A stretch of 64,000 nt of DNA from Aquimarina longa SW024 (GCF_001401755.1 NZ_KQ474106.1:125916-189915); one strand, 5' to 3'. Positions 44,375 to 55,154 are shown, counted from the stretch's first letter. Translations and numbers: made by a program. The notes: a model not told the origin generated them from the letters alone.

Positions 44375-47230
44375 ATGAAAACTGATTCTTTTAAACTACG
44401 TCATATTGGTCCATCAACAAAGGATCTTGACAATATGTTAAACACAATTAAGGCAGATTCTATAGATCAATTAATTTATGAAACTGTTCCTGATGACATA
44501 CTTCTAAAAAAGCCATTGAATCTTGCTCCTGCTATGAGTGAGCAAGAATACTCAGCTCATATGCAAAAGCTTTCCGCAAAAAATCGAGTATTCAAAACAT
44601 ATATAGGATTAGGATATCATGAAGCCTGTTTACCCGCAGTTATTCAGCGTAATATTCTAGAAAACCCAGGATGGTATACCGCATACACTCCATATCAAGC
44701 AGAAATTGCACAAGGTCGGTTAGAAGCGTTATTAAATTATCAAACGATGGTTTGTGACCTTACTGGTATGGAATTAGCAAATGCCTCTTTATTAGATGAG
44801 AGCACAGCTGCTGCAGAAGCGATGACAATGCTATATGCAGTACGATCAAGAGATCAGAAAAAAAATAAGGTCGCTAAGTTTTTTGTTTCTGAAGAAATAT
44901 TACCTCAGACCCTTTCTTTATTAGAAACTAGAGCTATTCCACTTAATATTCAATTAGTAGTAGGGGATCATCAACAATTTGATTTTTCTTCAGAGTTTTA
45001 TGGTGCTATAGTACAATATCCAGGTAAATCAGGACAAGTATATGATTATGCTGATTTTGTAGAAAAAGCACATCAAGCCGAAATCAAAGTAGCAGTAGCT
45101 GCAGATATTCTAAGCTTAGTATCATTAAAATCTCCTGGCAGTTTTGACGCAGACGTAGTAGTAGGTACTACACAGCGTTTTGGAATCCCATTAGGATATG
45201 GTGGACCGCATGCAGCATATTTTGCTACACGAGAAACATATAAAAGAAATATCCCTGGTAGAATTATAGGGGTTACCCAAGATTTAAACGGGGATCGTGC
45301 TTTACGAATGGCATTACAAACCAGAGAACAACATATTAAAAGAGATAAAGCAACTTCTAATATATGTACAGCACAAGTACTTCTTGCTGTTATGGCAGGA
45401 ATGTATAGTGTATATCATGGATCAAAAGGTTTATCTTATATAGCATCTAAAGTAAACAGATCAGCACGCACATTAAGCTCTGCGTTAGAGTCTTTAGGAT
45501 TTGAACAATTGAACACTACTTATTTTGATACCATACGTATCAAAGGAGATGCGAATACAATACAGAAAATAGCAGAAAAACAAGAAGTAAATTTCTACTA
45601 TCCAGATACAGATACGATTTCAATTTCAGTAAACGAAGCAACTACAATCGAAGACTTAAATAATATTGTCTCTATTTTTGCTGCAGCTACCAATAAAGAA
45701 ACAATAACTATTTCTGAGATCGCTGATTCTGATACTATTAGTAAAAATCTAAAACGTAATACCGAATTTTTAACAAACGAAGTATTCAACACTTATCATT
45801 CTGAAACCGAATTGATGAGGTATATCAAAAAGCTAGAGCGTAAAGATTTATCTTTAAATCATTCTATGATTCCATTAGGATCATGTACAATGAAACTGAA
45901 TGCAGCTTCAGAAATGTTACCTCTTAGTGACCCTCAATGGGGAAATATCCATCCTTTTGTACCAATTACACAAGCAGAAGGATATCAAAAAGTACTTAAA
46001 AAACTCGAAGACCAGCTTACAGAAATTACTGGTTTTGCAGCCACATCATTACAACCAAATTCTGGAGCGCAAGGAGAATTTGCTGGATTAATGGTCATTC
46101 GTGCATATCACGAATCGAGAGAAGATCATCACCGTAATATCTGCCTAATACCATCCTCCGCTCATGGTACTAACCCTGCTTCTGCTGTAATGGCAGGTAT
46201 GAAAGTAGTTGTTACCAAAGCTACAGAAGAAGGTAATATCGATGTAGAAGACCTTAGAGAAAAAGCATTAAAATATAAAGATAATCTCTCAGCTTTAATG
46301 GTTACCTACCCATCCACTCATGGAGTATATGAATCTGCTATCAAAGAGATTACTAAAATCATCCATGACAATGGAGGACAAGTATACATGGATGGTGCAA
46401 ATATGAATGCTCAGGTCGGATTAACTAATCCAGGAGTAATTGGAGCTGACGTATGTCATCTTAATCTACATAAAACCTTTGCCATACCACACGGAGGAGG
46501 AGGACCTGGTGTAGGTCCAATTTGTGTAGCAGAACAATTAGTTCCTTTTTTACCAGGTAATCCTCTTATTACATCAGGAGGAAATCAAGCTATTTCTGCT
46601 ATTTCTGCAGCCCCTTGGGGGTCTTCTTTAGCATGCCTAATATCATACGGATATATCACTATGCTAGGAGCAACAGGACTAAAAGAAGCTACTCAATATG
46701 CTATTCTAAACGCTAATTATATTAAAGAGCGTTTAAATGGTCATTATGATGTATTATATGTAGGAGAAAAAGGAAGAGCTGCTCATGAGATGATTATAGA
46801 TTGCAGACCATTTAAAACTAATGGAATAGAAGTAACCGATATTGCTAAACGATTAATGGATTATGGTTTCCATGCCCCTACAGTCTCTTTCCCTGTTGCA
46901 GGAACCATTATGATCGAACCAACGGAGAGTGAGAGTCAATCAGAACTAGATCGTTTTTGTGATGCGATGATTTCAATCCGACAAGAAATAGCAGAAACAA
47001 GTACTGACAATCCAAACAATGTAATGAAAAATGCACCTCATACCTTAGCTATGCTTACGGCTAATACATGGGATTTCCCATACTCTAGAGATCAGGCAGC
47101 ATACCCATTATCATATATTGCAGAAAATAAATTTTGGCCCTCTGTACGTCGTGTAGACGATGCTTATGGAGATAGAAATTTAATCTGTACCTGTACTCCT
47201 ATAGAGGAATACATGGATGCTGAAGCCTAA
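44375..47230 (+). CDS. gcvP: glycine dehydrogenase (aminomethyl-transferring), P-protein
   Basis: The pyridoxal-phosphate P-protein of the glycine cleavage system, which decarboxylates glycine and passes the aminomethyl group to H-protein. It is the fused long form of 951 residues from the preferred ATG at 44375 (FKLRHIGPS follows). Its active-site Lys700 is in [15 protein letters not shown], and the glycine-rich '[17 protein letters not shown]' region and '[14 protein letters not shown]' (about residue 495) are typical. The in-frame ATG at 44336 precedes a -7 promoter box and so is rejected. A strong terminator follows, and T- and H-protein genes are not in view. Confidence 0.95.
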   Translation: MKTDSFKLRHIGPSTKDLDNMLNTIKADSIDQLIYETVPDDILLKKPLNLAPAMSEQEYSAHMQKLSAKNRVFKTYIGLGYHEACLPAVIQRNILENPGWYTAYTPYQAEIAQGRLEALLNYQTMVCDLTGMELANASLLDESTAAAEAMTMLYAVRSRDQKKNKVAKFFVSEEILPQTLSLLETRAIPLNIQLVVGDHQQFDFSSEFYGAIVQYPGKSGQVYDYADFVEKAHQAEIKVAVAADILSLVSLKSPGSFDADVVVGTTQRFGIPLGYGGPHAAYFATRETYKRNIPGRIIGVTQDLNGDRALRMALQTREQHIKRDKATSNICTAQVLLAVMAGMYSVYHGSKGLSYIASKVNRSARTLSSALESLGFEQLNTTYFDTIRIKGDANTIQKIAEKQEVNFYYPDTDTISISVNEATTIEDLNNIVSIFAAATNKETITISEIADSDTISKNLKRNTEFLTNEVFNTYHSETELMRYIKKLERKDLSLNHSMIPLGSCTMKLNAASEMLPLSDPQWGNIHPFVPITQAEGYQKVLKKLEDQLTEITGFAATSLQPNSGAQGEFAGLMVIRAYHESREDHHRNICLIPSSAHGTNPASAVMAGMKVVVTKATEEGNIDVEDLREKALKYKDNLSALMVTYPSTHGVYESAIKEITKIIHDNGGQVYMDGANMNAQVGLTNPGVIGADVCHLNLHKTFAIPHGGGGPGVGPICVAEQLVPFLPGNPLITSGGNQAISAISAAPWGSSLACLISYGYITMLGATGLKEATQYAILNANYIKERLNGHYDVLYVGEKGRAAHEMIIDCRPFKTNGIEVTDIAKRLMDYGFHAPTVSFPVAGTIMIEPTESESQSELDRFCDAMISIRQEIAETSTDNPNNVMKNAPHTLAMLTANTWDFPYSRDQAAYPLSYIAENKFWPSVRRVDDAYGDRNLICTCTPIEEYMDAEA

Positions 47231-47248
47231 AACTATTATTTTATATTT

Positions 47249-47281
47249 AAAAAGAGGCGGCTTTATAGTCGCCTCTTTTTA
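47249..47281 (+). terminator. intrinsic terminator of gcvP
   Basis: AAAAAGAGGCG and CGCCTCTTTTT are exact 11-base complements across a 10-base loop, followed by T and A bases. It lies 18 bases after the stop codon. Confidence 0.85.
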
Positions 47282-47349
47282 AATCAATAGCTTTACTTAG
47301 AATACAACTTAGAGAATTACTATTTTATAAAAAGTTAAACATCTATCCT

Positions 47350-47715
47350 ATGAAAGATATTACTTCAAGACAAGATATAGAATTTCTAATGAAAGCTTTT
47401 TACAAAAACGCATTTGATAACCCCGTAATTGGTGTGTTCTTTACCAAAATTGCAAAAATTAACCTCCAAGAACATATTCCAGAAATCACCGATTTTTGGG
47501 AACAACAGTTATTTAGGACAGGAACCTATAAAAAAAATGTAATGCAGATTCATAAACAATTGAATACTAAAAAAAAGTTTGACAAAACTCACTTTGATAC
47601 TTGGTTATCCTTATTCCATAAAACAGTAGACAACAATTTTAAAGGACAAAAAGCAGAACTCATCAAAACCAGAGCTTTATCAATTGCTACAGTTATGCAA
47701 TTAAAAATAGTATAA
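47350..47715 (+). CDS. group III truncated haemoglobin-like protein
   Basis: A 121-residue all-helical protein. It has 'IEFLMKAFYKNAFDNPVIGVFF' opening like a truncated haemoglobin B-helix region (Tyr and Phe residues around 18-31), 'HIPEITDFWEQQLFRTGTYK' in the E/F area, and a likely proximal His in 'MQIHKQL' (about residue 67). 'HFDTWLSLFHKTVDNNF' follows. These are the group III pattern. It may bind oxygen or nitric oxide. It is a small stand-alone gene. Confidence 0.8.
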   Translation: MKDITSRQDIEFLMKAFYKNAFDNPVIGVFFTKIAKINLQEHIPEITDFWEQQLFRTGTYKKNVMQIHKQLNTKKKFDKTHFDTWLSLFHKTVDNNFKGQKAELIKTRALSIATVMQLKIV

Positions 47716-47766
47716 TCTATCTAATTCTCTATTTTTACATTTATATTTACTTATATTAATACTATT

Positions 47767-48297
47767 ATGTACGAAGGAAGTTTTCCTCATAAACGATATC
47801 AAAAAACTTTAGAATTCCTCAGAAAAAACTCCCCTGCTCCTAGCACTATTCTAGATCTGGGTGTAAGAAATCCTTTTGTAGAGTTTATGGAAAAAGAAGG
47901 ATATAACGTATCCAACACCTCTGGCGAAGATTTAGACATAGACACACAAGCCGTACAAACCGATAAATTTGAAATCGTTACTGCTTTTGAAATTTTCGAA
48001 CACCTCATCGCTCCTTTTAATGTACTACGAGACATTAAAGCCGATAAGCTAGTCACTTCTATTCCATTAAAACTATGGTTTTCGCCTGCTTATCGTAGCA
48101 AAACAGATCCTTGGGATAGACACTATCACGAGTTTGAAGATTGGCAATTCGACTGGCTTCTAGAAAAAGCAGGTTGGGAAATTAAAGCCAGAGATAAATG
48201 GACACACCCTATTAAAAAAATAGGTCTTAGACCTTTACTACGGTTTTTTATCCCCAGATACTATATTATATATGCCGAAAGAGTTAAAAATCAATGA
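47767..48297 (+). CDS. class I SAM-dependent methyltransferase
   Basis: A 176-residue methyltransferase. Motif I is ILDLGVRNPFVEF (about residues 24-36), an atypical form with N-P in place of the second glycine pair, then SNTSGEDLDID as the acidic stretch and 'FEIVTAFEIFEHLIAP' as motif II. This pattern is common in small lipid or glycan-associated methyltransferases next to glycosyltransferases. A family 2 glycosyltransferase gene starts 42 bases later in the same frame, so the pair probably modifies a surface sugar or lipid; this is inferred from context. Confidence 0.78.
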   Translation: MYEGSFPHKRYQKTLEFLRKNSPAPSTILDLGVRNPFVEFMEKEGYNVSNTSGEDLDIDTQAVQTDKFEIVTAFEIFEHLIAPFNVLRDIKADKLVTSIPLKLWFSPAYRSKTDPWDRHYHEFEDWQFDWLLEKAGWEIKARDKWTHPIKKIGLRPLLRFFIPRYYIIYAERVKNQ

Positions 48298-48339
48298 CAT
48301 GTCGGCTTAGTCATTATCTTTAAACAAAAAAACACTTCT

Positions 48340-49188
48340 TTGAAAACATATATTGTTATACCAGCTCATAATGAAGAACGTTTTATTGCCAAAACACTTG
48401 ATTCTCTGGTTACACAGACAGTACTACCAACCAAAATAGTAGTCGTAAATGATAATTCTACTGATCATACAAAAGATATTGTTAATCAGTTTGTAATAAA
48501 ATATGATTATATAACATTAATTGACACCAATTCTTCCAAAGATCACATGCCTGGAAGTAAAGTAATCAATGCTTTTTACCAAGGTTACAAAACCTTAGAC
48601 ACGGATTATGATATTATATGTAAGTTTGATGCAGATCTAATCTTTCCTTCTAATTATTTAGAAGAAATCGCAAATCATTTTAACACCCATAATCATATCG
48701 GAATGGTAGGTGGATTCTGCTATGTTGAAAAAAATCAAGAATGGATATTAGAAAATTTAACTAATAAAGATCATATTAGAGGAGCCTTAAAAACATATCG
48801 AAAAAAATGTTTTGAAGATATTAATGGACTCAAACCCGCAATGGGTTGGGACACTATAGACGAACTACTTGCACAGTATCATAACTGGACAATCAAGACA
48901 GACACAACATTACATGTAAAACACCTAAAACCTACCGGAAACACTTATAACCCAAAAGCTAAGTATAAACAAGGAGAAGCTTTTTATCGTATGCGATATG
49001 GATTCTGGATTACTTTAATTGCTTCCATTAAACTAGCTTTATTAAAAAAGCAACCTAAACTTATATTCGATTACTTAGCTGGGTACTTTATCGCAAAGAG
49101 AAAAAAACAATCCTTTCTTGTTTCTAAAATCGAAGGAGAATTTATTCGTAAACTTCGATGGAAAAAAATAAAAAAGAAATTACTATAA
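48340..49188 (+). CDS. family 2 glycosyltransferase with TTG start
   Basis: A GT-A glycosyltransferase of 282 residues. The donor-binding start IVIPAHNEERFIAKTLDSL and the acidic motifs VVVNDNSTDHTKD (about residue 34-46) and FDADL (about 95-99, D-x-D type) are clear. The gene has no ATG between the upstream stop and the conserved N terminus, so TTG at 48340 is the only start. The C-terminal region is basic and hydrophobic (KRKKQSFLVSKI...). The acceptor is unknown. Confidence 0.85.
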   Translation: MKTYIVIPAHNEERFIAKTLDSLVTQTVLPTKIVVVNDNSTDHTKDIVNQFVIKYDYITLIDTNSSKDHMPGSKVINAFYQGYKTLDTDYDIICKFDADLIFPSNYLEEIANHFNTHNHIGMVGGFCYVEKNQEWILENLTNKDHIRGALKTYRKKCFEDINGLKPAMGWDTIDELLAQYHNWTIKTDTTLHVKHLKPTGNTYNPKAKYKQGEAFYRMRYGFWITLIASIKLALLKKQPKLIFDYLAGYFIAKRKKQSFLVSKIEGEFIRKLRWKKIKKKLL

Positions 49189-49290
49189 GTATTATTTAAA
49201 TTATCAATTTAATATCATTTTTTTATTTAAAAAATAATTATAAAATTAATGCTATATTCATACTATCAATTTATTCCAAAATACAAGCTC

Positions 49291-50697
49291 ATGAGAATCA
49301 CACAATTTTTTCTAGTATGTAGTTACATCTTATTATTAAACTCTTGCAACAAACAAAACAAAACAGGAAAAGTAGATTATGTTTTGTTTTCAGGAAAAAT
49401 CAGTAACACTACAGAGCATGAACTTAGTGTAGTGGACAGTAACAATGATTTTAATGTCCTAATCCCTATTAACGAGGATGGTACATTTTCTGATACTTTA
49501 AAAATAGAGTCCAAAGGCTCTTATAGTTTTATAATTGGTAATGAACATTCTTATATGTTTTTAGACCAAGGAGATCAATTAGAGTTATCAATTGACACTA
49601 ATAAGTTTGATGAGAGTATAACATATACAGGTACAGCCGCAGATGTAAACAACTATCTTGCTAAAAAAGTTTTATTGCAAGAGAGTTTTTTATCTAATGG
49701 ACCAAAAAGTTATGAAACCTTATTTAGTAAAGAAGCAACAGAATTCAAAAATGAAGTATCAAAGCAGAAATATGCTAAAAATGAACTTTTAAAAAAGTAC
49801 CCAAATTTAGATCCCCAATTTGTGACTGATCAGACCAAAGAAAATCATTATGAATACCTATCGATGCTTAATGATTTTAAAGAGACACATACATATTATA
49901 CCAAAAAATCAGCATACGACACTCCTAAAGGTTTTCTAGACGAGTTAAAGGATTTTGATATTGATAACGCTAATGATTTCAAAACCTCTCAAGCCTACCA
50001 AGAACTGATTATCAGCATTTTTAATAAATTATCTAGTGAAAAAGCCTCTAAAGACAGTATCCCATTAAGTAAAGTCCTAAAAGAAAGCTTATCTAATATT
50101 AAAAGTAAAAACATCAAAGACGCTTTAATAAAAGAACTCACAACTCAGATATCTCCTAGAAATGAAAATGTAGCTGAATTATACAGCATGATTATAGAAG
50201 TCTCTGATGACAACGAAATGAAAGATGAACTTACTCAAAAATTCGAAAAAATAAAACGATTATTTAAAGGTAATAAATCACCATTGTTTAGTAATTACAA
50301 AAACTACAGTGGAGGTACAACTTCTCTTAATGAGCTTCTAGGAAAGTATGTCTATATCGATGTTTGGGCAACATGGTGTGCTCCCTGTAAAGCTGAAATC
50401 CCATATCTTAAAAAAATTGAAGAAGAGTTTCGTCATAAAAACATAGAATTTGTAAGTATATCAATAGATGAGCAAGCAAAATACGATACTTGGAAAAACA
50501 TGGTATCAGAAAAAGAACTAAAGGGAGTTCAACTATTTGCAGATGATAACTGGTCTTCAAAATTTGTAACCGATTATATAATCCAAGGAATACCACGATT
50601 TATTTTAATAGACCCTGATGGTAATATTGTAACCGCTAGTGCTCCAAGACCTTCTGACTCTAAGCTCTTAGATCTTTTTAAAGAATTACACATCTAA
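49291..50697 (+). CDS. lipid-anchored TlpA-family thioredoxin-like protein
   Basis: I start at the ATG at 49291, which gives a lipoprotein signal (LLLNSC, cysteine about residue 19); the ATG at 49249 would bury it. The N-terminal domain (to about residue 110) is a beta-rich DUF4369-like region with 'FSGKISNTTEHELSVVDSN'; the middle is helical. Residues 330-468 form a TlpA/ResA-type thioredoxin domain with C363-A-P-C366 (TWCAPCKAEIPY), the form used in periplasmic disulfide reduction and cytochrome c maturation. Its 468 residues match the flavobacterial DUF4369-thioredoxin type. Confidence 0.87.
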   Translation: MRITQFFLVCSYILLLNSCNKQNKTGKVDYVLFSGKISNTTEHELSVVDSNNDFNVLIPINEDGTFSDTLKIESKGSYSFIIGNEHSYMFLDQGDQLELSIDTNKFDESITYTGTAADVNNYLAKKVLLQESFLSNGPKSYETLFSKEATEFKNEVSKQKYAKNELLKKYPNLDPQFVTDQTKENHYEYLSMLNDFKETHTYYTKKSAYDTPKGFLDELKDFDIDNANDFKTSQAYQELIISIFNKLSSEKASKDSIPLSKVLKESLSNIKSKNIKDALIKELTTQISPRNENVAELYSMIIEVSDDNEMKDELTQKFEKIKRLFKGNKSPLFSNYKNYSGGTTSLNELLGKYVYIDVWATWCAPCKAEIPYLKKIEEEFRHKNIEFVSISIDEQAKYDTWKNMVSEKELKGVQLFADDNWSSKFVTDYIIQGIPRFILIDPDGNIVTASAPRPSDSKLLDLFKELHI

Positions 50698-50783
50698 TTT
50701 GTTTTGTATATATAACTGCTTCTTTTTAATCCATAATTCATATATCATAAAAAAATGCTCTCTTTGCTTTAAAAATAGTCCAA

Positions 50784-51191
50784 GTAAAAACATTTAAAAA
50801 CAAAACAACTTTAATTGCTGGAGAAACTAGCGGAATTGGTAAACCAACAGATAATACCTTAATTAAAGAAGGTGCTATAACATGTAGTTGGTAGAAACAT
50901 TTCTAAAATACTCTCTTACGCAACATCTGGAAATGGAACTTGCTGATTACAGAATTAGAGTAAATGCAGTATCACACGTAGTAGTACCCCCCTATGTATG
51001 ATAGTGTTTTTGGTCGTGCCGATGAGGCAAAAAAAGCTTTAGTTGGATTTAATAATTCCTACCCTATAGGAAAAAATAGAACATCACAAGATATCGCTAA
51101 CAGTATTACCTTTCTACTATCAGATCAAACATCTTGGGTAACAGGAGCTATATGGGATACTGATGGAGGAGTCATTGCTAGACAAAATTAA
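50784..51191 (+). pseudogene. decayed short-chain dehydrogenase/reductase gene
   Basis: The remains of an SDR are read in pieces. From 50787 the frame gives KTFKNKTTLI-AGETSGIG-like residues (the NAD-binding TGxxxGIG start, with GGT changed to GET). A frameshift near 50883 precedes a VVGRNISK segment. A later fragment around 50955-50990 gives RIRVNAVS (the conserved strand after the catalytic site). A further frameshift in the C-run near 50990 leads into the C-terminal tail ending VTGAIWDTDGGVIARQN. The Ser-Tyr-Lys catalytic region is deleted, and the ATG is replaced by GTA. At least two frameshifts, a large deletion and several stops show it is dead. Confidence 0.85.
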
Positions 51192-51209
51192 GTATTCAAT
51201 AAAAAATTA

Positions 51210-51270
51210 AACTAAGCTAGCTTGTCTAGAACAAATTATCATTACATCTAAACACAAGCTTAGCTTAGTT
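51210..51270. terminator. long imperfect hairpin between the pseudogene and the phosphatase gene
   Basis: Left arm AACTAAGCTAGCTTGT and right arm ACAAGCTTAGCTTAGTT pair with one bulge across about 28 bases. It sits just before the 3' end of the minus-strand phosphatase gene, which it probably terminates. Confidence 0.5.
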
Positions 51271-51279
51271 ATACACTTA

Positions 51280-52923
51280 TTATTCTTCTAACACAAAAGA
51301 AAGAACATCTCCTGTCGCTCCATTAGGAAAAGTAATCCCTAATAAAGCAGAAATTGTAGGAGCTATATCCGGAATAGATGTTTTTTGAGTAGTACTCCCT
51401 TTTTGTATTCCTTTTCCAAAAAATAACAACGGAGCATGAGTATCATACATCAAACCACTACCATGAGTTGATCCTGTTTTAGAATACGATATCGTAGCTG
51501 GATCCATTACAACAACAACATCTCCACTCCTCTTTTGATTATACCCTTTTTGAATTAATGCTGCAATACCTATAGAATACTCCGTATTCTGTAATTGACT
51601 CCTAGTAAACACTTTATCAACTTGATCTTCTTGTAATATAAAGTGAGCTATAGATTGCTCTAATTTTTGAGGAATGATTCCACTTTTTTTCAAATTCTCA
51701 TAATTAAAGAATATTTGATGATTCGATATATTTTCGATTAAATCATCTACCTTAAACTTGTCTTTTACAAAAGTTTTAATTTTAGCTTCAAAAGCATCTC
51801 TATCAAAATATCCTGCAGGAATCTTAACCGATTTCAAATAAGATGGTACATGAACTGCTCCATGATCTGCAGTAAGAAAAACAGTATATTCTCCCTTACC
51901 CACTTTAGCATCTAGAGCTGTAAAAAAACGTTCTAGGTCTTTATCTAATCGTATATACGTGTCTTCAATTTCTTTAGAATTCACACCAAATTTATGTCCT
52001 ACATAATCTGTACTAGAAAAACTGACCGTAAGAAAATCAGTAATCTTATCACTCCCTAACTGTTCTCCATCAATAGCTGCAATAGCAAAATCAGCAGTCA
52101 AACTATTTCCAAAAGCGGATGCTTTAATAATATCAAAACCATAATTCTGATCCTTTAACTTTGCTAAATCATAAGGAAATGTAGCCGTTTCTTTCCCCAT
52201 ATACTTACCTTCAAACTGATTTTGATCAGAACCACTCTCTACATAAGTATCGATATCACGTAGTGTATTCCATACTTTTAGATACGATTCTGCCTGATCA
52301 GAATCATTAAACTTCTTAACCCAGTCTGGTAGCTCGTTACGATAATAGGTACTAGTAATCCATTTTCCTTCATCCTTACCTCTAAACCAATATGCTCCAT
52401 TAGCAGAATGCCCAGCTGGTAAAATTGCTCCTCTATCTTTTATGGCAATACCTATTGTTTTTCCTTTTAACTGAGTGTGTAGCCTATTTTGATCTGCTAC
52501 CGTAGTAGTTTTCATTCTACGAGGAGACATTCGTTCTTTTTCGCTATCAGATCCTACAGCTTTAACCAAAGAGTCACTAGCACAGTATACCATTGCTTTA
52601 CCAAACTTATCATACCAGTTATTAGAAATCACCCCATGATTTTGTGGTGTCGTTCCTGTAAAAACAGAGGCATGCCCTGGTCCTGTATACGTTGGGACAT
52701 AATTGAAGTGATTATTCTTACAATTAAAACCTTCATTAATCATACGCTTAAAACCTCCATTACCAAACTGAGTATAAAAACGAGTTAAATAATCATATCT
52801 CATTTGGTCCACAACAATACCAACCACTAATTTTGGTGAACTATTAATAGTAACTTCTTCTTGTGAGTTACAAGGTATATAGCACATTGCAAGCAATGTG
52901 ATTAGGAATATTTTTTTAATCAT
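51280..52923 (-). CDS. PafA-type alkaline phosphatase
   Basis: A 547-residue secreted phosphomonoesterase of the alkaline phosphatase superfamily, with broad substrate range, in the periplasm or outer envelope. The signal peptide ends at about residue 21 (CNSQ). Metal ligand Asp39 sits in GIVVDQMRYDY, the nucleophile is Thr80 in PTYTGPGHAS (the Thr is a PafA mark), and 'VISNNWYDK' follows. Later metal sites are in 'SSTDYVGHKFG' and 'FLTADHGAVHVP'. The length matches Elizabethkingia PafA. It is divergent from the transporter gene at 53039. Confidence 0.93.
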   Translation of the reverse strand: MIKKIFLITLLAMCYIPCNSQEEVTINSSPKLVVGIVVDQMRYDYLTRFYTQFGNGGFKRMINEGFNCKNNHFNYVPTYTGPGHASVFTGTTPQNHGVISNNWYDKFGKAMVYCASDSLVKAVGSDSEKERMSPRRMKTTTVADQNRLHTQLKGKTIGIAIKDRGAILPAGHSANGAYWFRGKDEGKWITSTYYRNELPDWVKKFNDSDQAESYLKVWNTLRDIDTYVESGSDQNQFEGKYMGKETATFPYDLAKLKDQNYGFDIIKASAFGNSLTADFAIAAIDGEQLGSDKITDFLTVSFSSTDYVGHKFGVNSKEIEDTYIRLDKDLERFFTALDAKVGKGEYTVFLTADHGAVHVPSYLKSVKIPAGYFDRDAFEAKIKTFVKDKFKVDDLIENISNHQIFFNYENLKKSGIIPQKLEQSIAHFILQEDQVDKVFTRSQLQNTEYSIGIAALIQKGYNQKRSGDVVVVMDPATISYSKTGSTHGSGLMYDTHAPLLFFGKGIQKGSTTQKTSIPDIAPTISALLGITFPNGATGDVLSFVLEE

Positions 52924-53038
52924 TATTTTTTTTAAATTTAGATTGCTAAAATACTATTTGTATAAATGTGAAACTTTAATAGAAGGTTAAATGCTATGGA
53001 TTTTTTTTTTTCTATTTTAGCCTTTCTAATTATAATGA

Positions 53039-53776
53039 ATGTTTTATTTAGACGATATTGGACGTTATTTTTTGATGCTTAAAGGAGTTTTTAGTCGAAT
53101 GACTAAACGTTCTGTCATCCGAAATCTAATTTTTAAAGAGATCGACGATCTAATTATAGGATCCTTGGGGATAACAGTATTCTTAGCTTTTTTCATTGGT
53201 GCTGTTGTAGCTATTCAGACTGCCCTTAACCTTACTAACCCTCTTATTCCTAAAAAACTTATTGCCTTTGCATCTAGGCAGTCTGTAATATTAGAATTTG
53301 CTCCTACTTTTATTTCTGTTATTATGGCTGGTAAAGTAGGATCTTTTATTACTTCTAGTATCGGAACAATGAGAGTTACTGAGCAGATCGATGCTCTAGA
53401 GGTGATGGGTATTAATTCTCTTAATTATTTAATTTTCCCAAAGATTATAGCAATGCTCACCTACCCCTTTGTGATTGCAATCGCAATGTTTACAGGAGTA
53501 TTTGGAGCGTATATTGCTGGGGTATATGGAGGTTTTATCTCTAGTTCGGAGTTCTTAACCGGATTACGAGAAGAGTTTATCCCTTACCACCTTGTATATG
53601 CTTTTATGAAAACTTTTTTATATTCTTTTCTACTAGCAACCATACCTTCTTTTCATGGATACTATATGAAAGGTGGTGCATTAGAAGTTGGTAAAGCAAG
53701 TACTTCTGCTTTTGTATGGACTACAGTTGCTATTGTCATATCTAATTATATTCTGACTCAATTATTACTAAGCTAA
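53039..53776 (+). CDS. mlaE: MlaE-family ABC transporter permease
   Basis: The inner-membrane permease of a phospholipid (Mla-type) transporter. Its 245 residues have about five or six hydrophobic segments and the MlaE signature 'SIGTMRVTEQIDALEVMGIN' (about residues 109-128), which couples to the ATPase. It is followed 2 bases later by the ATPase gene. A substrate-binding MCE-domain gene, usually third, is not in this window; the next gene downstream runs the other way. Confidence 0.9.
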   Translation: MFYLDDIGRYFLMLKGVFSRMTKRSVIRNLIFKEIDDLIIGSLGITVFLAFFIGAVVAIQTALNLTNPLIPKKLIAFASRQSVILEFAPTFISVIMAGKVGSFITSSIGTMRVTEQIDALEVMGINSLNYLIFPKIIAMLTYPFVIAIAMFTGVFGAYIAGVYGGFISSSEFLTGLREEFIPYHLVYAFMKTFLYSFLLATIPSFHGYYMKGGALEVGKASTSAFVWTTVAIVISNYILTQLLLS

Positions 53777-53778
53777 AT

Positions 53779-54543
53779 ATGATAGAAGTTACTAACTTAC
53801 ACAAAGGATTTAATGGTGAAAAGATCTTAAAAGGAATCACAACCTCTTTTGATCGGGGTAAAACCAATCTCATTATTGGTACTAGTGGAAGTGGTAAAAC
53901 TGTTTTTCTAAAATGTCTTTTAGGGCTTTTTACTCCAGAGCAAGGTTCTATATGCTATGATGGTAGTACATATTCAGATCTCGATGAAGAGCAGCAAAGA
54001 GATTTAAGAGAACAGATGGGTATGGTTTTTCAAGGAAGCGCACTTTTTGATTCTATGACTGTAGAAGAAAATGTAATGTTTCCTTTGATGATGTTTACTA
54101 AGCAAAAAAAAGAAGAAATGCTAGAGAGGGTTCACCAAGTATTAGAGCGTGTGAATCTTGAAAATGCTGATAAAAAACTACCCTCAGAGATTAGTGGTGG
54201 AATGCAAAAACGTGTTGCCATTGCACGTGCTATTGTAACTCGCCCAAAATATTTATTCTGTGATGAGCCAAACTCTGGTCTCGATCCCAGAACAGCTATT
54301 GTAATTGATAATCTTATCAAAGAAATAACCGAAGAATATGATATCACTACAGTGATTAACACTCATGATATGAACTCAGTGATGGAAATTGGAGAAAAAA
54401 TCGTTTTTCTAAAAAATGGCTACCTAGAATGGGAAGGTGACAAAAATCAAATCTTTAAAACCGATAATGAAGCGGTAACAGAATTTGTATACTCTTCTAA
54501 TCTGTTTAAAAAAGTTAGAGATGCACAACTAAAAGGATTATAA
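53779..54543 (+). CDS. mlaF: MlaF-family ABC transporter ATP-binding protein
   Basis: The ATPase partner of the preceding permease. Walker A is GTSGSGKT (about residues 34-41), the Q-loop is in VFQGSALFDSMTV (the Gly-Ser-Ala-Leu-Phe form typical of MlaF), the signature is ISGGMQKR (about 138-145), Walker B is YLFCDEPNSGLD and the switch His is in VINTHDMNS. Its 254 residues are normal. The missing MCE-protein gene means the operon is either split or incomplete here. Confidence 0.92.
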   Translation: MIEVTNLHKGFNGEKILKGITTSFDRGKTNLIIGTSGSGKTVFLKCLLGLFTPEQGSICYDGSTYSDLDEEQQRDLREQMGMVFQGSALFDSMTVEENVMFPLMMFTKQKKEEMLERVHQVLERVNLENADKKLPSEISGGMQKRVAIARAIVTRPKYLFCDEPNSGLDPRTAIVIDNLIKEITEEYDITTVINTHDMNSVMEIGEKIVFLKNGYLEWEGDKNQIFKTDNEAVTEFVYSSNLFKKVRDAQLKGL

Positions 54544-54632
54544 TGGTTATTTTACAAGTCTCCTTGCTAAATATCTAAAAAATCATTAGTAAACTCATCG
54601 TATATTCTATTTTTTGATGTTATCAAAACCAA

Positions 54633-55022
54633 TTATCTATGTGCTTTTCCTGATTTTTTTAGCAATCCTAAGATTAATGCAATAGAATATATCCAGATGA
54701 CATATGAAATAAAAGAACCTGCATCAAAAATAGTAAGAGCTGGAAATACTACTTGATAATTCATAAAAACTAAAACATCTAATACCAATCCTGGTAAAAC
54801 CATTAACATCGTAGCCTCTAAAATCTCTGGTTTAGTCAATTGAAATTTAGTGTACACTATAGAAGTTAAAAAGTATAATATTGGGATAATTCCAAAATAA
54901 AGCAATAACATTACTAATAAGTTATTAGTAAGAAAAAAAGAATCTCCCCAAAGACTAAAAGGTATTGTTCCGAATAACCAAACTAAAAAACCTAATACCA
55001 AACTAAATTTTTTGTAACTCAT
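54633..55022 (-). CDS. DUF5367-like four-TM membrane protein
   Basis: A 129-residue membrane protein with four hydrophobic segments (roughly residues 7-24, 33-56, 72-92 and 101-121) and few charged residues. It begins YKKFSLVLGFLVWLFGTIP, resembling proteins annotated DUF5367, an assignment I make from memory. It is a single gene with no clear partner; the function is unknown. Confidence 0.6.
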   Translation of the reverse strand: MSYKKFSLVLGFLVWLFGTIPFSLWGDSFFLTNNLLVMLLLYFGIIPILYFLTSIVYTKFQLTKPEILEATMLMVLPGLVLDVLVFMNYQVVFPALTIFDAGSFISYVIWIYSIALILGLLKKSGKAHR

Positions 55023-55154
55023 AATTTTACTGTGATTTAATAATTTATATCACAAAATTATAGTTAGTAAGATTATTCTTCATTGACTATAGTTAAGAAA
55101 TGAGTTATATCAAAAAGTTTAGATTTACAACAAGAAATAAGTCGTTATAATAAT

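Noticed and set aside
50994-51191. A 65-codon frame that could be called a small gene
   Set aside because: It is the C-terminal tail of the decayed SDR, lacking the active site, and is counted in the pseudogene.
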